From positions 1,426,001 through 1,490,000 of the forward strand of contig NZ_CP088923.1 in the NCBI RefSeq assembly GCF_021545845.1: 64,000 bases of DNA, read 5' to 3'. Both the position numbers and the translations under genes were made by a program. The notes under the pieces are model-generated. The model did not search any database. It worked only from the letters and a program-made list of their open reading frames with translations, and had not been told where the DNA came from. This document shows, one piece after another, positions 38,060 to 47,173 of this stretch; position 1 is the first letter of the stretch; every line of letters starts with the position of its first letter. The stretch comes from Rhodanobacter thiooxydans (GTDB lineage: Bacteria; Pseudomonadota; Gammaproteobacteria; Xanthomonadales; Rhodanobacteraceae).

Positions 38060-38599
38060 ATGACCCGCCTTGAAAATTTCTACAAAGAGCAGGTAGTGCC
38101 GAAGCTCACCAAGCAGTTCGGCTACCAGAACGTGATGCAGGTTCCGCGCATCACCAAGATCACGCTGAACATGGGCGTCGGCGAGGCTGCGGGCAACAAG
38201 AAGGTGCTCGAGAACGCCGTGGCCGACATGGCCAAGATCTCCGGCCAGAAGCCGATCACGACCAAGGCGCGCGTTTCCGTGGCCTCGTTCAAGATCCGCG
38301 ACGGCTGGCCGATCGGCTGCAAGGTCACCCTGCGCCGCGCGCAGATGTTCGAGTTCCTCGACCGCCTGATCAACATCTCGCTGCCGCGCGTGCGCGACTT
38401 CCGTGGTGTCTCGGGCAAGGCCTTCGACGGCCGCGGCAACTACAATTTTGGCATCAAGGAACAGATCATTTTTCCTGAGATCGACTTCGACCAGGTCGAT
38501 GCGCTGCGTGGCATGGACATCTCCATCACCACCACCGCGAAGACCGACGAAGAGGCAAAGGCCCTGCTGGCTGCGTTCAGCTTCCCGTTCCGCAACTGA
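38060..38599 (+). CDS. rplE: 50S ribosomal protein L5
   Basis: 5S rRNA-binding protein of the central protuberance. 179 residues, with [10 protein letters not shown] and the conserved [20 protein letters not shown] segment (here [16 protein letters not shown]). Standard length. Confidence 0.97.
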   Translation: MTRLENFYKEQVVPKLTKQFGYQNVMQVPRITKITLNMGVGEAAGNKKVLENAVADMAKISGQKPITTKARVSVASFKIRDGWPIGCKVTLRRAQMFEFLDRLINISLPRVRDFRGVSGKAFDGRGNYNFGIKEQIIFPEIDFDQVDALRGMDISITTTAKTDEEAKALLAAFSFPFRN

Positions 38600-38617
38600 T
38601 ACACGCGAGAGATATCC

Positions 38618-38923
38618 ATGGCAAAGACCTCGATGGTCAACCGCGACATCAAGCGGACCAAGCTCGCCCAGAAGTTCGCTGTCAAGCGCGCCGAACTGAA
38701 GACGATCGTGCTGAGCACCACCGCCTCGTACGACGAGAAGATGGCCGCCCAGTCCAAGCTGCAGAAGCTGCCGCGCGACGCCAGCCCGGTGCGGCAGCGT
38801 ACCCGCTGCGCGTTGACCGGGCGCCCGCGCGCCGTCTACACGAAGTTCGGCCTCGGCCGCAACAAGCTGCGTGAAGCGACCATGCGCGGCGACGTGCCCG
38901 GTCTGCGCAAGGCCAGCTGGTAA
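38618..38923 (+). CDS. rpsN: 30S ribosomal protein S14, long zinc-free form
   Basis: 30S head protein. 101 residues, the long C-minus form: it lacks the CxxC...CxxC zinc ribbon of the short form. Signature [16 protein letters not shown] near the C-terminus. A 219-bp gap with a candidate promoter separates it from rpsH. Confidence 0.96.
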   Translation: MAKTSMVNRDIKRTKLAQKFAVKRAELKTIVLSTTASYDEKMAAQSKLQKLPRDASPVRQRTRCALTGRPRAVYTKFGLGRNKLREATMRGDVPGLRKASW

Positions 38924-39036
38924 CCCACTGCAGGGCTGGTCGACGGAGAGATTCCGTCGTCGGCTCACCCGGTTGCACGAACGTGCAGTCGGTGGATGCG
39001 ACTACCGCATCGCTATTCGCCAAAACCTGAAAAGGC

Positions 39037-39045
39037 TGTTATAGT
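39037..39045 (+). promoter_or_regulatory. Candidate extended -10 promoter before rpsH
   Basis: TGTTATAGT is an extended -10 (TGnTATAGT). A weak -35 TTCGCC (39016-39021) lies 18 bp ahead. It lies about 100 bp before rpsH in the longest gap of the spc set, so an internal promoter is plausible. Confidence 0.45.
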
Positions 39046-39142
39046 CGGCGGTCTGCGCAAGGCAGGCTGGCGTCGATGCCGGCTCACAATTCGATTGATT
39101 TCCGGTTTTATCGGATATCGGTGCACTCTGAAGGATGTTTTC

Positions 39143-39538
39143 ATGAGCATGACTGATCCCATCGCCGATCTGTTCACGCGCGTCCGCAATGCCCAGGCCA
39201 TGGGCAAGCCGACCGTGCGTATGCCGTCGTCGAAGCTGAAGTTGGCGATCGCCAATCTTCTCAAGAACGAGGGCTACATCCTCGACGCCAAGACTTCCGC
39301 CGAGGAAGGCAAGCCGGTGCTCGAGATCAAGCTCAAGTATTTCGAGGGCCAGCCGGCCATCGAGCGCATTTCCCGTGTCAGCCGCTCCGGCCTGCGCGTG
39401 TATCGCGGCAAGGATGAGCTGCCGAAGGTCCTGGGCGGCCTGGGCATCTCGATCATCTCGACTTCCGCCGGTCTGCTGACCGATGCGCAGGCCCGTGCCA
39501 AGGGTCTGGGCGGCGAAGTCATTGGCCAAGTGGCATAA
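39143..39538 (+). CDS. rpsH: 30S ribosomal protein S8
   Basis: Binds central 16S rRNA; in E. coli it is the translational repressor of the spc operon. 131 residues from ATG 39143, with AAGGA at 39131-39135 as ribosome-binding site. Signature [17 protein letters not shown]. Confidence 0.96.
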   Translation: MSMTDPIADLFTRVRNAQAMGKPTVRMPSSKLKLAIANLLKNEGYILDAKTSAEEGKPVLEIKLKYFEGQPAIERISRVSRSGLRVYRGKDELPKVLGGLGISIISTSAGLLTDAQARAKGLGGEVIGQVA

Positions 39539-39549
39539 GGAGTCTGTCG

Positions 39550-40077
39550 ATGTCACGTGTTGCCAAACAACCCATTTCCCTGCCCAAGGGCGTCGAGATG
39601 ACGGTCGGCGCCGACAGTGTCTCGGTGAAGGGCCCGAAGGGCTCGCTGTCCGTGCATCACCTGCCGGGCGTCACCATCGCCGTGGACAATGGCGTGGCGA
39701 ACATCAGCCTCGTGGAAGGCGCCGACGACAAGTTCGGCGGTACCGCACGTGCGCTGCTGTCCAACATGGTCACCGGTGTTTCCGGTGGCTACGAGCGCAA
39801 ACTCGAGCTGGTCGGCGTCGGTTACCGCGCCTCGATGCAGGGCAAGTCGCTGAACCTCAGCCTGGGCTTCTCCCATCCGGTGGTGTTCGATGCGCCAGAA
39901 GGCATCAGTATCGAGACCCCGTCGCAGACCGAGATCCTGATCAAGGGTTCGGACAAGCAGGCGGTGGGCCAGGTGGCGGCGAAGATTCGCGGCTTCCGTC
40001 CGCCGGAGCCCTACAAGGGCAAGGGCGTGCGCTATGCCGGCGAGAAGATCACCCTGAAGGAAGCCAAGAAGGCTTAA
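39550..40077 (+). CDS. rplF: 50S ribosomal protein L6
   Basis: Two-domain protein near the factor-binding site. 175 residues. C-terminal signature [20 protein letters not shown]. It starts 11 bases after rpsH. Confidence 0.97.
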   Translation: MSRVAKQPISLPKGVEMTVGADSVSVKGPKGSLSVHHLPGVTIAVDNGVANISLVEGADDKFGGTARALLSNMVTGVSGGYERKLELVGVGYRASMQGKSLNLSLGFSHPVVFDAPEGISIETPSQTEILIKGSDKQAVGQVAAKIRGFRPPEPYKGKGVRYAGEKITLKEAKKA

Positions 40078-40100
40078 GTGCGCTGTCCCTGCGCGAAGGA

Positions 40101-40118
40101 CCGGCCATCCATGGCCGG
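40101..40118 (+). repeat. Palindrome in the rplF-rplR spacer
   Basis: CCGGCCAT-CC-ATGGCCGG, followed by ACTCTTCACCAAGAG. One of the GGCCATnnATGGCC palindromes that precede several ribosomal genes here. Confidence 0.65.
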
Positions 40119-40180
40119 ACTCTTCACCAAGAGCAGATGACAGTTATCCCAAGCCGATCCGCTTTCAAGGAACCATGACG

Positions 40181-40534
40181 ATGAACAAGAACGAAAACCG
40201 CCTGCGCCGTGCCAAGTCCACGCGTGCTCATATCCGCAAGTTAGCGGTGGCCCGCCTGTCGGTGCACCGTACCGGCCAGCACATCTACGCGCAGGTGTTC
40301 GACGCCTCCGGCAAGAACGTGGTGGCGGCTGCCTCCACCGTGCAGAAGTCGGTGGCCGAGGGTCTGAAGGGCACCAAGAACCTGGCCGCCGCCGCCGCGG
40401 TGGGCAAGGCCGTCGCCGAACGCGCGAAGGCGGCGGGTATCGAGTCCGTCGCGTTCGACCGCTCCGGTTTCCGCTACCACGGTCGCATCAAGGCGCTGGC
40501 CGACGCGGCTCGCGAGGCCGGTCTGCAGTTCTGA
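40181..40534 (+). CDS. rplR: 50S ribosomal protein L18
   Basis: 5S rRNA-binding protein. 117 residues from ATG 40181, the same length as E. coli; AAGGA at 40167-40171 fits this start better than ATG 40175 three bases after it. Ends [17 protein letters not shown], a typical L18 C-terminus. Confidence 0.95.
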   Translation: MNKNENRLRRAKSTRAHIRKLAVARLSVHRTGQHIYAQVFDASGKNVVAAASTVQKSVAEGLKGTKNLAAAAAVGKAVAERAKAAGIESVAFDRSGFRYHGRIKALADAAREAGLQF

Positions 40535-40642
40535 GCGAGACACCCGGGTCAGGGCATGCCCTGATTTCCACAGCGTCACCTACAACTCCAAGCGGCGCAG
40601 CCGCAAGCAAAGTCCCGGTCCGCCGGGCACATGGAAAAGAAC

Positions 40643-41152
40643 ATGTCTTCTACCGATCGCGAAAATTCCGACGGCCTGCTGGAAAAGCTGATTGCCGTCA
40701 ACCGTGTGGCCAAGACCGTCAAGGGCGGCCGCCAGATGAGCTTTACCGCGCTGACCGTGGTCGGTGACGGCGAGGGCAAGGTCGGCTTCGGCTATGGCAA
40801 GGCGCGCGAAGTGCCGGTGGCCATTTCCAAGGCGATGGAGCGTGCCCGTCGCCAGATGGTGAACATAGAACTGAACAACGGCACCCTGTGGTATGCCGTG
40901 AAGGCGAACCATGGTGCGGCCCGCGTCTACATGCAGCCGGCTTCCGAGGGTACCGGCGTGATTGCCGGTGGCGCCATGCGCGCGGTGCTGGAAGTGGTCG
41001 GCGTGAAGAACGTGCTGGCCAAGGCGGTCGGCTCGCGCAATCCGATCAACCTGGTGCGTGCCACCATCAGGGGCCTGCAGGCGGTTGCCTCGCCCAAGAA
41101 GATCGCCGCCAAGCGTGGCAAGACCCTGGAAGAGGTGCTGGGCAATGGCTAA
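40643..41152 (+). CDS. rpsE: 30S ribosomal protein S5
   Basis: Decoding-fidelity protein at the mRNA entry channel. 169 residues from ATG 40643, preferred over ATG 40631 because GGAA at 40633-40636 then acts as ribosome-binding site. Motifs [20 protein letters not shown] and [15 protein letters not shown] are intact. Its end overlaps rpmD by eight bases. Confidence 0.96.
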   Translation: MSSTDRENSDGLLEKLIAVNRVAKTVKGGRQMSFTALTVVGDGEGKVGFGYGKAREVPVAISKAMERARRQMVNIELNNGTLWYAVKANHGAARVYMQPASEGTGVIAGGAMRAVLEVVGVKNVLAKAVGSRNPINLVRATIRGLQAVASPKKIAAKRGKTLEEVLGNG

Positions 41153-41342
41153 GAAGAACGAAACCGCCGCGACCGTCCGTGTACGCCTGGTCAAGGGCCT
41201 GCGCGGCGTGCAGGCGCGCCATCGCCTGAGCGTGAAGGCGCTGGGCCTGAACAAGACCAACGATGTCCGTGAGTTGAAGGACAGCCCGCAGGTCCGCGGC
41301 CTGATCAACACGGTCTACTACCTGGTCCGGGTCGAAGATTAA
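41145..41342 (+). CDS. rpmD: 50S ribosomal protein L30
   Basis: Small 50S protein. 65 residues from ATG 41145, overlapping the rpsE end (41152), so translation is probably coupled. Segment [20 protein letters not shown] then LGLNKTNDV is characteristic. Confidence 0.95.
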   Translation: MAKKNETAATVRVRLVKGLRGVQARHRLSVKALGLNKTNDVRELKDSPQVRGLINTVYYLVRVED

Positions 41343-41351
41343 TTGAATTGT

Positions 41352-41389
41352 CCGGCCATGGACGGCCGGGTTCTCAGGCAGGATGCCTG
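41352..41389 (+). repeat. Double hairpin with GGA loops before rplO
   Basis: CCGGCC-ATGGAC-GGCCGG (41352-41369) and CAGGCA-GGA-TGCCTG (41375-41389). Same two-hairpin architecture as 12834-12876 and 31837-31880, with GGA in both loops. It ends 18 bases before the rplO start. Confidence 0.7.
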
Positions 41390-41406
41390 ATTAGAGGATG
41401 ACCATC

Positions 41407-41838
41407 ATGCGTCTGAATGACATCAAGCCGGCGGCCGGTTCGCGCAAGACGCGCCTGCGCGTCGGTCGCGGCATCGGTTCGGGCCTGGGCAAGACCGCCG
41501 GCCGCGGCCACAAGGGTCAGCACGCCCGCGCGGGCGGCACCCACAAGTACGGCTTCGAAGGCGGCCAGATGCCGCTGAATCGCCGGATGCCGAAGATCGG
41601 CTTCCGCTCGAAGAAGCAGGCCGAGAGCCAGGAAGTGTTCCTGTATCAGCTGGGCCACCTCAAGGGCGACGTGATCGACGTGGTGGCGCTGCATCAGGCT
41701 GGCCTGATCAACAGCCGTGCGAAGAAGGTCAAGGTGGTGCTCAAGGGCGAAATCGGCCGCGCGGTGAAGTTGTCCGGTCTGCTGGCTACCGCCGGTGCCA
41801 AGGCAGCCATCGAGGCTGCCGGCGGCAGCGTGGAGTAA
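41407..41838 (+). CDS. rplO: 50S ribosomal protein L15
   Basis: Late-assembly 50S protein. 143 residues from ATG 41407 ([14 protein letters not shown]), chosen over ATG 41398 because GAGG at 41394-41397 lies nine bases before it and the family begins MRLN. Gly-rich N-terminal region [19 protein letters not shown]. Confidence 0.96.
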   Translation: MRLNDIKPAAGSRKTRLRVGRGIGSGLGKTAGRGHKGQHARAGGTHKYGFEGGQMPLNRRMPKIGFRSKKQAESQEVFLYQLGHLKGDVIDVVALHQAGLINSRAKKVKVVLKGEIGRAVKLSGLLATAGAKAAIEAAGGSVE

Positions 41839-41842
41839 TCAG

Positions 41843-43165
41843 GTGGCAGCAGCCAAGGGCAATGCGCTCGGCAAGCTCGGCAAGCTGACGGAGCTTCGTC
41901 AGCGCATCTTCTTCGTGGTCGGTGCGCTGGTGGTGTTCCGGCTCGGTTCGTTCATTCCGGTTCCGGGCGTCAATCCGGAGGCGATGACCAACCTGGTCAA
42001 CGGCAACGGCCTGATGGACATGTTCAACATGTTCTCGGGCGGCGCGCTGGAGCGCTTCTCGGTGTTCGCGTTGGGCGTGATCCCGTACATCTCGGCGTCG
42101 ATCGTGTTCCAGATGATGGGCGCAGTGGTGCCGAGCCTGCAGAGCCTGCGCAAGGAAGGCGAAGCCGGCAAGCGCAAGATGACGATGTATACGCGCTATG
42201 CCACGGTGGCTTTGGCGGCGTTCCAGTCGTTCGGCATCGCGGTGGCATTGCAGGGGCAGGTGGCGGCCGGCGGCGCGCCGGTGGTCTACACGCCGGGCTT
42301 CGGCTTCATCTTCTCGTCCGTGGTCGGGCTCACCGCCGGCACCATGTTCCTGATGTGGCTGGGCGAGCAGATGACCGAACGCGGTATCGGCAACGGCATC
42401 TCGCTGCTGATCTTCGCCGGCATCGTCGCCGGCCTGCCGGGGGCGGTGGTGCATACCCTGGGCATGGCCGGCAATGGCGAGCTGTCGCTGATCAAGCTGC
42501 TGATGGTGTTTGCGCTGGCCTTGGCGGTGACCGCGTTCGTGGTGTTCATGGAGCGCGCCCAGCGGCGCATCACAGTGAACTACGCGCGGCGCTCCGGTGG
42601 GCAGAAGGCCTACATGAACCAGAGCTCGAACCTGCCGCTGAAGATCAACATGTCGGGCGTGATCCCGCCGATCTTCGCCTCGAGTCTGCTGATGTTCCCG
42701 GCGACCGCGGTGAGCTGGTTCACCACCGGCCAGCAGACGCGCTGGCTGCAGGATCTGACGCAGGCGCTGAGCCCCGGCAATCCGCTGTACGAAACCGTTT
42801 TTTCGGTGCTGGTGATCGGCTTTGCATTCTTCTACACGGCGATCGTGTTCAACGCGGACGAGACCGCCGACAATCTCAAGCGGTCGGGCGCGCTGATCCC
42901 GGGTATCCGTCCGGGCAAGGCCACGGCCAGCTACATCGACGCGGTCATGACGCGTCTGACCGGTGTCGGTGCGCTGTACCTGGTGCTGGTCTGCCTGGTG
43001 CCGTCGTTCATGCAGAGCGCCTGGCACGTACCGTTCTATTTCGGTGGCACGTCGCTGCTGATCGTGGTGGTGGTGGTGATGGATTTCACGGCCCAGGTGC
43101 AGGCGCATCTGGTCAGTCACCAGTACGAAAGCTTGCTCAAGAAGGCCAATCTCCGCCGCAACTAG
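41843..43165 (+). CDS. secY: Preprotein translocase subunit SecY
   Basis: Channel subunit of SecYEG in the inner membrane. 440 residues from GTG 41843; GGAG at 41832-41835 is seven bases upstream. Ten hydrophobic segments are visible, and the first conserved cytosolic segment reads [20 protein letters not shown]. The plug/TM2 region has [20 protein letters not shown] and a cytosolic loop has [20 protein letters not shown]. The gene starts four bases after rplO. No rpmJ follows it. Confidence 0.97.
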   Translation: MAAAKGNALGKLGKLTELRQRIFFVVGALVVFRLGSFIPVPGVNPEAMTNLVNGNGLMDMFNMFSGGALERFSVFALGVIPYISASIVFQMMGAVVPSLQSLRKEGEAGKRKMTMYTRYATVALAAFQSFGIAVALQGQVAAGGAPVVYTPGFGFIFSSVVGLTAGTMFLMWLGEQMTERGIGNGISLLIFAGIVAGLPGAVVHTLGMAGNGELSLIKLLMVFALALAVTAFVVFMERAQRRITVNYARRSGGQKAYMNQSSNLPLKINMSGVIPPIFASSLLMFPATAVSWFTTGQQTRWLQDLTQALSPGNPLYETVFSVLVIGFAFFYTAIVFNADETADNLKRSGALIPGIRPGKATASYIDAVMTRLTGVGALYLVLVCLVPSFMQSAWHVPFYFGGTSLLIVVVVVMDFTAQVQAHLVSHQYESLLKKANLRRN

Positions 43166-43231
43166 TGGCTGCTGGGGCGAACGGAGTGGGTCGAAGTCGG
43201 AGGCTGGCGGCGCTCGCGGGTGCCGCAGGGC

Positions 43232-43260
43232 TTTCCAGTCAGGGAAATTCGGGTTAAAAT
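43232..43260 (+). promoter_or_regulatory. Candidate alpha-operon promoter before rpsM
   Basis: -35-like TTTCCA (43232-43237), a 17-bp spacer and -10-like TAAAAT (43255-43260), 42 bp before rpsM. The short leader then has GCGCG-TTTAC-CGCGC. A separate alpha-operon promoter is plausible. Confidence 0.55.
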
Positions 43261-43302
43261 TGCGCGTTTACCGCGCAAGAAACGCATCGGAGAAAGTACA
43301 TC

Positions 43303-43659
43303 ATGGCGCGCATCGCGGGTGTCAATTTGCCGGTCCAGAAACACGTCTGGGTCGGTCTGCAGAGCATTTACGGCATCGGCCGCAGCCGGGCCAAGAAGGT
43401 CTGCGTGGACGCTGGCGTGGTTCCCACCACCCAGATCAAGTCCCTGAGTGAGGGCGAGGTGGAGAAGCTTCGCCACGAAATCGCCAAATACACCGTCGAG
43501 GGCGATCTGCGCCGCGAAGTGGGCATGGCCATCAAGCGCCTGATGGACCTGGGCTGCTATCGCGGCCTGCGTCATCGTCGCGGCCTGCCGGTGCGCGGCC
43601 AGCGCACGCGTACCAACGCACGCACCCGCAAGGGCCCGCGTCGCGCCATCAAGAAGTAA
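43303..43659 (+). CDS. rpsM: 30S ribosomal protein S13
   Basis: 30S head protein contacting P-site tRNA and the 50S subunit. 118 residues, with helix-two-turn-helix RNA-binding core and basic tail [17 protein letters not shown]. Starts [16 protein letters not shown]. Confidence 0.97.
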   Translation: MARIAGVNLPVQKHVWVGLQSIYGIGRSRAKKVCVDAGVVPTTQIKSLSEGEVEKLRHEIAKYTVEGDLRREVGMAIKRLMDLGCYRGLRHRRGLPVRGQRTRTNARTRKGPRRAIKK

Positions 43660-43675
43660 GTAACGGATTCCGAAC

Positions 43676-44062
43676 ATGGCCAAGCCTGTCAAGACCAAGA
43701 AGAAGATCAAGCGCGTTGTCACGGATGCCGTGGCCCACGTGCAGGCCTCCTTCAACAACACCATCGTCACCATCACCGATCGCCAGGGCAATGCCCTGTC
43801 GTGGGCGACCGCCGGCGGCGCGGGTTTCCGCGGTTCGCGCAAGTCGACCCCGTTCGCCGCCCAGGTCGCCGCCGAAAAGGCCGGTCGTGCCGCCGGCGAC
43901 TACGGCGTGAAGACGGTCGAAGTGCGCATCAAGGGCCCTGGCCCGGGTCGCGAGTCGGCGGTGCGTTCGCTGAACGCGTTGGGCTACAAGGTGCTCAACA
44001 TCATCGATGTCACGCCGATTCCGCACAACGGCTGCCGTCCCCCCAAGAAGCGTCGAGTGTGA
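43676..44062 (+). CDS. rpsK: 30S ribosomal protein S11
   Basis: Platform protein near the E site and the anti-Shine-Dalgarno region. 128 residues, ending in the conserved [11 protein letters not shown]. Its stop codon (44060-44062) overlaps the start of the hairpin at 44061-44092. Confidence 0.97.
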   Translation: MAKPVKTKKKIKRVVTDAVAHVQASFNNTIVTITDRQGNALSWATAGGAGFRGSRKSTPFAAQVAAEKAGRAAGDYGVKTVEVRIKGPGPGRESAVRSLNALGYKVLNIIDVTPIPHNGCRPPKKRRV

Positions 44063-44115
44063 TTCTTGCGATCATCCTTGATCGCAAGAATCAAGAACCG
44101 GCCTTCCTTGGCCGG
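44061..44115 (+). repeat. Tandem hairpins in the rpsK-rpsD spacer
   Basis: GATTCTTGCGATC (44061-44073) pairs perfectly with GATCGCAAGAATC (44080-44092) around ATCCTT; then CCGGCC-TTCCTT-GGCCGG (44098-44115). Loops carry TCCTT, the complement of AAGGA. Same two-hairpin layout as before rplO and tuf. Confidence 0.75.
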
Positions 44116-44137
44116 ACTATTTAAAAAGAGATTACCC

Positions 44138-44764
44138 ATGGCACGTTATCGTGGAGCTACCTGCAAACTCGCCCGTCGTGAGGGTGCAGATCTCAGCCTG
44201 AAGAGTCCGGCGCGTGCGCTGGATTCCAAGTGCAAGCTGGAAAACAAGCCCGGTCAGCATGGCGCGAACAAGCGCATGCGCATGTCCGACTACGCCGTGC
44301 AGCTGCGTGAAAAACAGAAGGTCAAGCGCATCTACGGTGTGCTCGAGCGCCAGTTCGGCAACTACTACACCAAGGCGACCACCCTCAAGGGCAACACCGG
44401 CGAAAACCTGCTGCGCCTGCTCGAGAGCCGCCTGGACAACGTCGTCTACCGCATGGGCTTCGCGGTCACCCGCGCCCAGGCCCGCCAGCTGGTTGCCCAC
44501 AAGGCGATCCTGGTGAACGGCAAGAAGGTGAATATCCCTTCATACCAGGTACGTCCGGGTGACGCGATCGCGCTGACCGAGCGCGCCCGCAGCCAGCTGC
44601 GCGTGCAGGAAGCGGCGACCGTGTTCGACACCATGGACCTGCGTCCGGGTTGGGTCGAAGTCGACAGCAAGAAGTTCGAAGGTACGTTCAAGTCGGTGCC
44701 GGATCGTGGCGATCTGCCGACCGACATCAATGAAGCCCTGATCGTCGAGCTTTACTCGAAGTAA
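44138..44764 (+). CDS. rpsD: 30S ribosomal protein S4
   Basis: Primary 16S rRNA-binding protein; in E. coli it represses the alpha operon. 208 residues from ATG 44138 ([19 protein letters not shown]). The S4 RNA-binding domain has [20 protein letters not shown]. Confidence 0.97.
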   Translation: MARYRGATCKLARREGADLSLKSPARALDSKCKLENKPGQHGANKRMRMSDYAVQLREKQKVKRIYGVLERQFGNYYTKATTLKGNTGENLLRLLESRLDNVVYRMGFAVTRAQARQLVAHKAILVNGKKVNIPSYQVRPGDAIALTERARSQLRVQEAATVFDTMDLRPGWVEVDSKKFEGTFKSVPDRGDLPTDINEALIVELYSK

Positions 44765-44781
44765 TTTTACCGGAGCTCTGC

Positions 44782-45780
44782 ATGGCAGTTTCGTCAACTA
44801 GCGTGCTGCGGCCGCGTGGCCTCAGCGTCGAACAGCTCGGGGCCAACCGTGCCAAGGTGGTGGTCGAGCCGCTCGAGCGTGGCTTTGGCCACACCCTGGG
44901 CAACGCGCTGCGTCGCGTGCTGCTCTCCTCGATCCCCGGCAGCGCCATCGTCGAGGTGGAAATCGATGGCGTGCTGCACGAGTACACCACCCTGGAAGGC
45001 CTGCAGGAGGACGTGATCGAAGTCCTGCTGAACCTCAAGGACGTGGCGATCCGTCAGCACAGCGGCGACGAGGTCACCCTGACCCTGTCCAAGAAGGGCA
45101 AGGGCGTGGTCACGGCCGGCGACATCGTCGTCGACCACTCGGTGGAGATCATCAATCCCGAGCACGTGATCTGCCACCTGACCAAGGACATCGCCCTCAA
45201 CATGCGCCTGAAGGTGCGTCGCGGCGTCGGCTACCAGCCGGCCAGCACGCGTCAGCATCCGGATGACGAGGCACGTCCGATCGGTCGCCTGCAGCTGGAC
45301 GCGTCGTTCGCGCCGGTGCTGCGCGTGGCCTACGAAGTGGACGCCGCCCGCGTCGAGCAGCGCACCAACCTCGACAAGCTGGTGCTGGACATCGAGACCA
45401 ACGGTACCATCGGTGCCGAGGACGCGGTGCGCAAGGCCGCCGAGATCATCAACGACCAGCTGTCGGTGTTCGGCGACTTCTCGCGTCGCGAGAGCGCCAC
45501 CGACAAGGCGGAAAAGAGCGGTTTCGATCCGCTGTTGCTGCGTCCGATCGACGATCTGGAGCTCACCGTGCGTTCGGCGGACTGCCTGAAGGCCGAGAGC
45601 ATCTACTACATCGGCGACCTGGTGCAGAAGACTGAGGTCGAGCTGCTGAAGACGCCGAACCTGGGCAAGAAGTCGCTGACTGAGATCAAAGACGTGCTGG
45701 GCGGTCGTGGCCTCGCGCTGGGCATGAAGCTCGAGAACTGGCCGCCGCCGGGCTTGTCGCACGGCATGCAGCTGGGTTGA
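44782..45780 (+). CDS. rpoA: RNA polymerase alpha subunit
   Basis: Assembly platform of RNA polymerase, and contact for UP elements and activators. 332 residues: N-terminal dimerisation domain (1-235) with [20 protein letters not shown], and C-terminal domain (about 250-325) with [20 protein letters not shown] and [16 protein letters not shown]. Ends SHGMQLG. It has 17 bases to rpsD. Confidence 0.98.
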   Translation: MAVSSTSVLRPRGLSVEQLGANRAKVVVEPLERGFGHTLGNALRRVLLSSIPGSAIVEVEIDGVLHEYTTLEGLQEDVIEVLLNLKDVAIRQHSGDEVTLTLSKKGKGVVTAGDIVVDHSVEIINPEHVICHLTKDIALNMRLKVRRGVGYQPASTRQHPDDEARPIGRLQLDASFAPVLRVAYEVDAARVEQRTNLDKLVLDIETNGTIGAEDAVRKAAEIINDQLSVFGDFSRRESATDKAEKSGFDPLLLRPIDDLELTVRSADCLKAESIYYIGDLVQKTEVELLKTPNLGKKSLTEIKDVLGGRGLALGMKLENWPPPGLSHGMQLG

Positions 45781-46079
45781 TGTTGTTGCGGCGGCGATCT
45801 TCCGATCGTCGTCGCAGTCACGAACTGGCGGACGCCATCTGGCCGTTCCGCCGGGCTCGCAGCCCCGGGCTGCGAATTTGGAGCAGTCGCCTTGACTGCC
45901 CGACGGAAGGCCGGATTGGCCTTTCAAGCGGTCCCTTGGCCGCCGAAGCATCAGACGGCCATCCATGGCCGCACGTCTCACGAGAGCCCGTTTTGAAAGG
46001 GCTTGGAACAGCGGGCAACCGCGGAAAACCGGACACAAGCGCCGGCTTTTCATAACAACAGACCAGAGAGAGTTTCGTC
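45781..46079 (+). other. rpoA-rplQ intergenic region with hairpins
   Basis: About 300 bp without a credible gene. It holds AAGGCC-GGATT-GGCCTT (45907-45923) and CGGCCAT-CC-ATGGCCG (45956-45971), then CCGTTTTGAAAGGG-like sequence before rplQ. No terminator with T-run was seen, so read-through into rplQ is expected. Confidence 0.6.
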
Positions 46080-46463
46080 ATGCGCCACATGAAATCCGGA
46101 CGCAAGTTCAACCGGACCAGCAGTCACCGCGAGGCGATGTTCAAGAACATGGCTTCGTCGCTGTTCAAGCACGAGCTGATCCGCACCACCCTACCGAAGG
46201 CGAAGGAACTTCGCCGCGTGGCCGAGCCGCTGATCACGCTGGCCAAGACCGACGGCGTGGCCAATCGCCGCCTGGCCTTCTCGCGCCTGCGCGACAAGGA
46301 GGCGGTGGGCAAGCTGTTCGTCGAGCTGGGTCCGCGCTACAAGGAACGCCCTGGCGGCTACCTGCGCATCCTGAAGTGCGGTTTCCGCGACGGTGACAAC
46401 GCGCCGATGGCGTACGTCGAGCTGGTCGGTCGCCCGCAGGGCGAGGCGGTTGAGGCCGAGTAA
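46080..46463 (+). CDS. rplQ: 50S ribosomal protein L17
   Basis: Tunnel-exit protein, last gene of the alpha operon. 127 residues, opening [20 protein letters not shown], with a clear C-terminal [16 protein letters not shown]. An intrinsic terminator follows 38 bp downstream. Confidence 0.97.
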   Translation: MRHMKSGRKFNRTSSHREAMFKNMASSLFKHELIRTTLPKAKELRRVAEPLITLAKTDGVANRRLAFSRLRDKEAVGKLFVELGPRYKERPGGYLRILKCGFRDGDNAPMAYVELVGRPQGEAVEAE

Positions 46464-46501
46464 GACGGTCGTCGGACGCGACATGCCGACATCCAGACAC
46501 G

Positions 46502-46530
46502 AAACCCGGCGGGGCGATCCGCCGGGTTTT
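46502..46530 (+). terminator. Intrinsic terminator of the alpha operon
   Basis: AAACCCGGCGG (46502-46512) pairs with CCGCCGGGTTT (46519-46529) around GGCGAT, continuing TTTT. It ends the long ribosomal block. Confidence 0.85.
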
Positions 46531-46640
46531 CGCGTATATGGGCCTTGCCGATCCGCAAATTTTCGCCAGGTGCCTCGCGCCTGCTGACAGCATCCCCGGG
46601 AAGCGGTAATGTCTCGGGTTCCGCAACGCAACAATCCGCC

Positions 46641-47144
46641 ATGAATCCACTTCGCTGGTCGTACCGCGTCAGTTTCCTCGTCGGCTTCCTGATCTGCGCG
46701 GCTCTGCTCGGCTTTGCGCTGTACGCCGAATACGGGCTGGGCCTCACGCCATGCCCGCTGTGCATCTTCCAGCGCATCGCGTTCCTGGTCATGGCTCTGT
46801 TCTTCCTGCTGGGCGCCCTGCACGCACCGCGCGGCAACGGCCGCTGGGCCTATGCGGGGTTGGTGCTGGTTGGTGCGGTCGGCGGCATCGTCACCGCCGG
46901 TCGCCATCTGTGGCTGCAAAGCCTGCCGGCCGACCAGGTGCCCTCCTGCGGTCCCGGCCTCGGCTACCTGCTGGATGCGTTCCCCTTCTCGAAGATGTTG
47001 AAGCTGGTCTTCACCGGTTCAGGCGAGTGTGCCAAGGTCGAACCGGTTCTCGGCCTGCCGATGCCGGCCTGGACCCTGCTCTGGTACGTCGCGCTGGCCG
47101 TGCTGGCGGTCGTGGCGGCGCGGCGCCGGCTGGCCGCAAGATGA
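46641..47144 (+). CDS. dsbB: Disulfide bond formation protein B
   Basis: Inner-membrane quinone-dependent oxidase that reoxidises DsbA. 167 residues from ATG 46641, four membrane helices. The first periplasmic pair is Cys38-Cys41 (TPCPLC) and the second pair Cys103 and Cys130; spacing matches E. coli DsbB. The stop overlaps an in-frame ATG (47141) of the next ORF. Confidence 0.95.
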   Translation: MNPLRWSYRVSFLVGFLICAALLGFALYAEYGLGLTPCPLCIFQRIAFLVMALFFLLGALHAPRGNGRWAYAGLVLVGAVGGIVTAGRHLWLQSLPADQVPSCGPGLGYLLDAFPFSKMLKLVFTGSGECAKVEPVLGLPMPAWTLLWYVALAVLAVVAARRRLAAR

Positions 47145-47173
47145 GGGCTCCCGTTGCCATCCAGGGTCGCGCG

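Noticed and set aside
38924..39142. Possible extra gene in the rpsN-rpsH gap
   Set aside because: No ORF with a start, ribosome-binding site and recognisable protein. The gap is better explained by the candidate extended -10 promoter.
46751..47173. DAHP synthase frame extended upstream over dsbB
   Set aside because: The frame is open through dsbB but the dsbB protein has all four DsbB cysteines in its own frame. Class II DAHP synthases begin near 47174, where a ribosome-binding site is present.
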